Assembly (NCBI GenBank): GCA_033725935.1
Contig: MU867068.1
Coordinates: 62,001-126,000, forward strand
Source: Cladorrhinum sp. PSN259
Taxonomy: Eukaryota > Ascomycota > Sordariomycetes > Sordariales > Podosporaceae
Direction of reading: 5' to 3'
DNA: 64,000 bases
Each line of letters starts with the position of its first letter. The first letter of the stretch is position 1. Below the pieces are notes generated by a model. It saw nothing but the letters and a program-made list of their open reading frames with translations, ran no database searches and was not told the origin of the DNA. This document shows positions 63,201 through 64,000 of the stretch, piece by piece. The translations under genes were made by a program, and so were the position numbers.

Positions 63201-64000
63201 GCAGCAATCACCAGTGGCCCGCCGGTGTTGGCTTGGTTGGCAATGATAGTCGTGGTATGTACTGACAGGTCATAGCCGTCGGTCGGCCGGTCGATGTAAG
63301 TGATATCGTTGGTCTTACAAGATCACGAGATAAGATGTAACATTAGAGGCCCTTTCCTTATTCGGCATCGCTTGCGCAGTGCAATCACTGACGCGCGTTG
63401 CATGGAGGAGAAATCGTGGATGGGCCTGGAGGTCTTGTTGTTCTGTTAGGATGTATTGTAGCAGCTGGGGACGCACAAGCGCATGATGAAATGGATTATA
63501 ACTGGTGAGATGTTTGGGCAGCCTGGACTTGGGCTGATTACTGTCCAATACGTGGGGGGGAGGTTTGACCAGGATACAAGGGGGGAAGAGTACAGTACCC
63601 AGCCCAGGAAACCGGAATTTGGTGGGTGGAGGGGTCCATTGGAGGATTGGATCGATCGAGGGATCTCTCCATGGGACCCCACCAAGACCTCATCTCATCA
63701 TCTCACTTACACCCTTCTCAAAAGAAAAACAAGTGCTCATCACTTCCATCCTTCCGACTTTCCGGATCGATCAAATACATGGCAGACGCATGATGACCTG
63801 ACTGCACAGCACGTGTACAGTACATATACGCCGTGCCATCTCCAACAGACATTACGATCTGCGGGATGGATAGATAAGGTCAACCCGAGCAGAAGAGATT
63901 TAATTTTGATGAGCTGATCAAGCGTCTTTGGGGCTTGCATTGTGCATCACATACAGTCAATGGAGGCAGTAAGGTTTTTTCTTGGGTCCGCATTGGGGAG
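63201..64000. other. Right-edge flank, no gene recognised
   Basis: Upstream region of the F-box/LRR gene. ORFs on both strands at 63480-63940 overlap without protein-like features. Confidence 0.5.

Overview
The window is nuclear DNA from a filamentous ascomycete (Pezizomycotina, most likely Sordariomycetes). The genes carry many short GT-AG introns of about 50-100 nt, often with CTAAC/CTAAT-like branch sites. The protein set is fungal: HymA/Mo25, Sfi1, Snf12, Pkh/PDK1, Mak10, Ggc1. Spacers are 0.6-3 kb and rich in homopolymers and microsatellites. I cannot name the species. I see no tRNA, rRNA, transposon, CRISPR array or biosynthetic cluster. One 10-N assembly gap lies at 48748-48757, flanked by implausible homopolymers.

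Layout, left to right. 1-1587 (+): C-terminal part of a GEN1/Yen1-type Holliday-junction resolvase. 2708-4630 (-): SWI/SNF subunit Snf12. 5712-8326 (-): PDK1-type kinase. 9976-11139 (+) and 12633-13547 (+): two proteins of unknown function. 15781-17541 (+): BTB-like protein. 19530-20073 (-): ribosomal protein L26. 20904-24923 (-): Sfi1. 25552-25879 (+): 60-residue twin-CX9C mitochondrial protein. 26070-29369 (-): cytosolic isoleucyl-tRNA synthetase. 30163-31541 (+): Mo25/HymA. 33425-34804 (-): AT-hook orphan. 35593-36741 (-): F-box protein. 37399-38288 (+): PLP homeostasis protein. 39432-48167 (+): a 2,878-residue repeat and coiled-coil protein. 49160-51755 (-): Mak10/NAA35. 52624-53119 (-): ATP synthase epsilon. 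53704-55279 (-): QCR2. 55674-56019 (+): a doubtful small gene. 56701-57840 (+): mitochondrial GTP/GDP carrier. 60774-63183 (-): F-box/LRR-like protein.

Most genes are single-copy housekeeping or cell-biology genes with no operon-like logic. Two groupings stand out. ATP15, QCR2 and GGC1 form a 5-kb run of nuclear genes for mitochondrial proteins. Several pairs are divergent and share a promoter spacer: SFI1 with the CX9C gene, ILS1 with hymA, and the F-box gene with the PLP gene.

The most unusual content is the giant protein at 39.4-48.2 kb. It combines about 20 copies of a 19-residue helical motif with eight exact-length 29-residue coiled-coil repeats, interrupted by six 11-residue repeats. 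Other points of interest are two likely GC-AG introns, a perfect 11-bp GC-rich hairpin just downstream of the NAA35 start codon, a uORF whose stop overlaps the PDK1 start codon, a charged in-frame extension after the Snf12 stop, and a 21-bp degenerate minisatellite at 33.2-33.4 kb. Exon boundaries were assigned by eye from splice consensus, phase and family similarity; no alignment was run.
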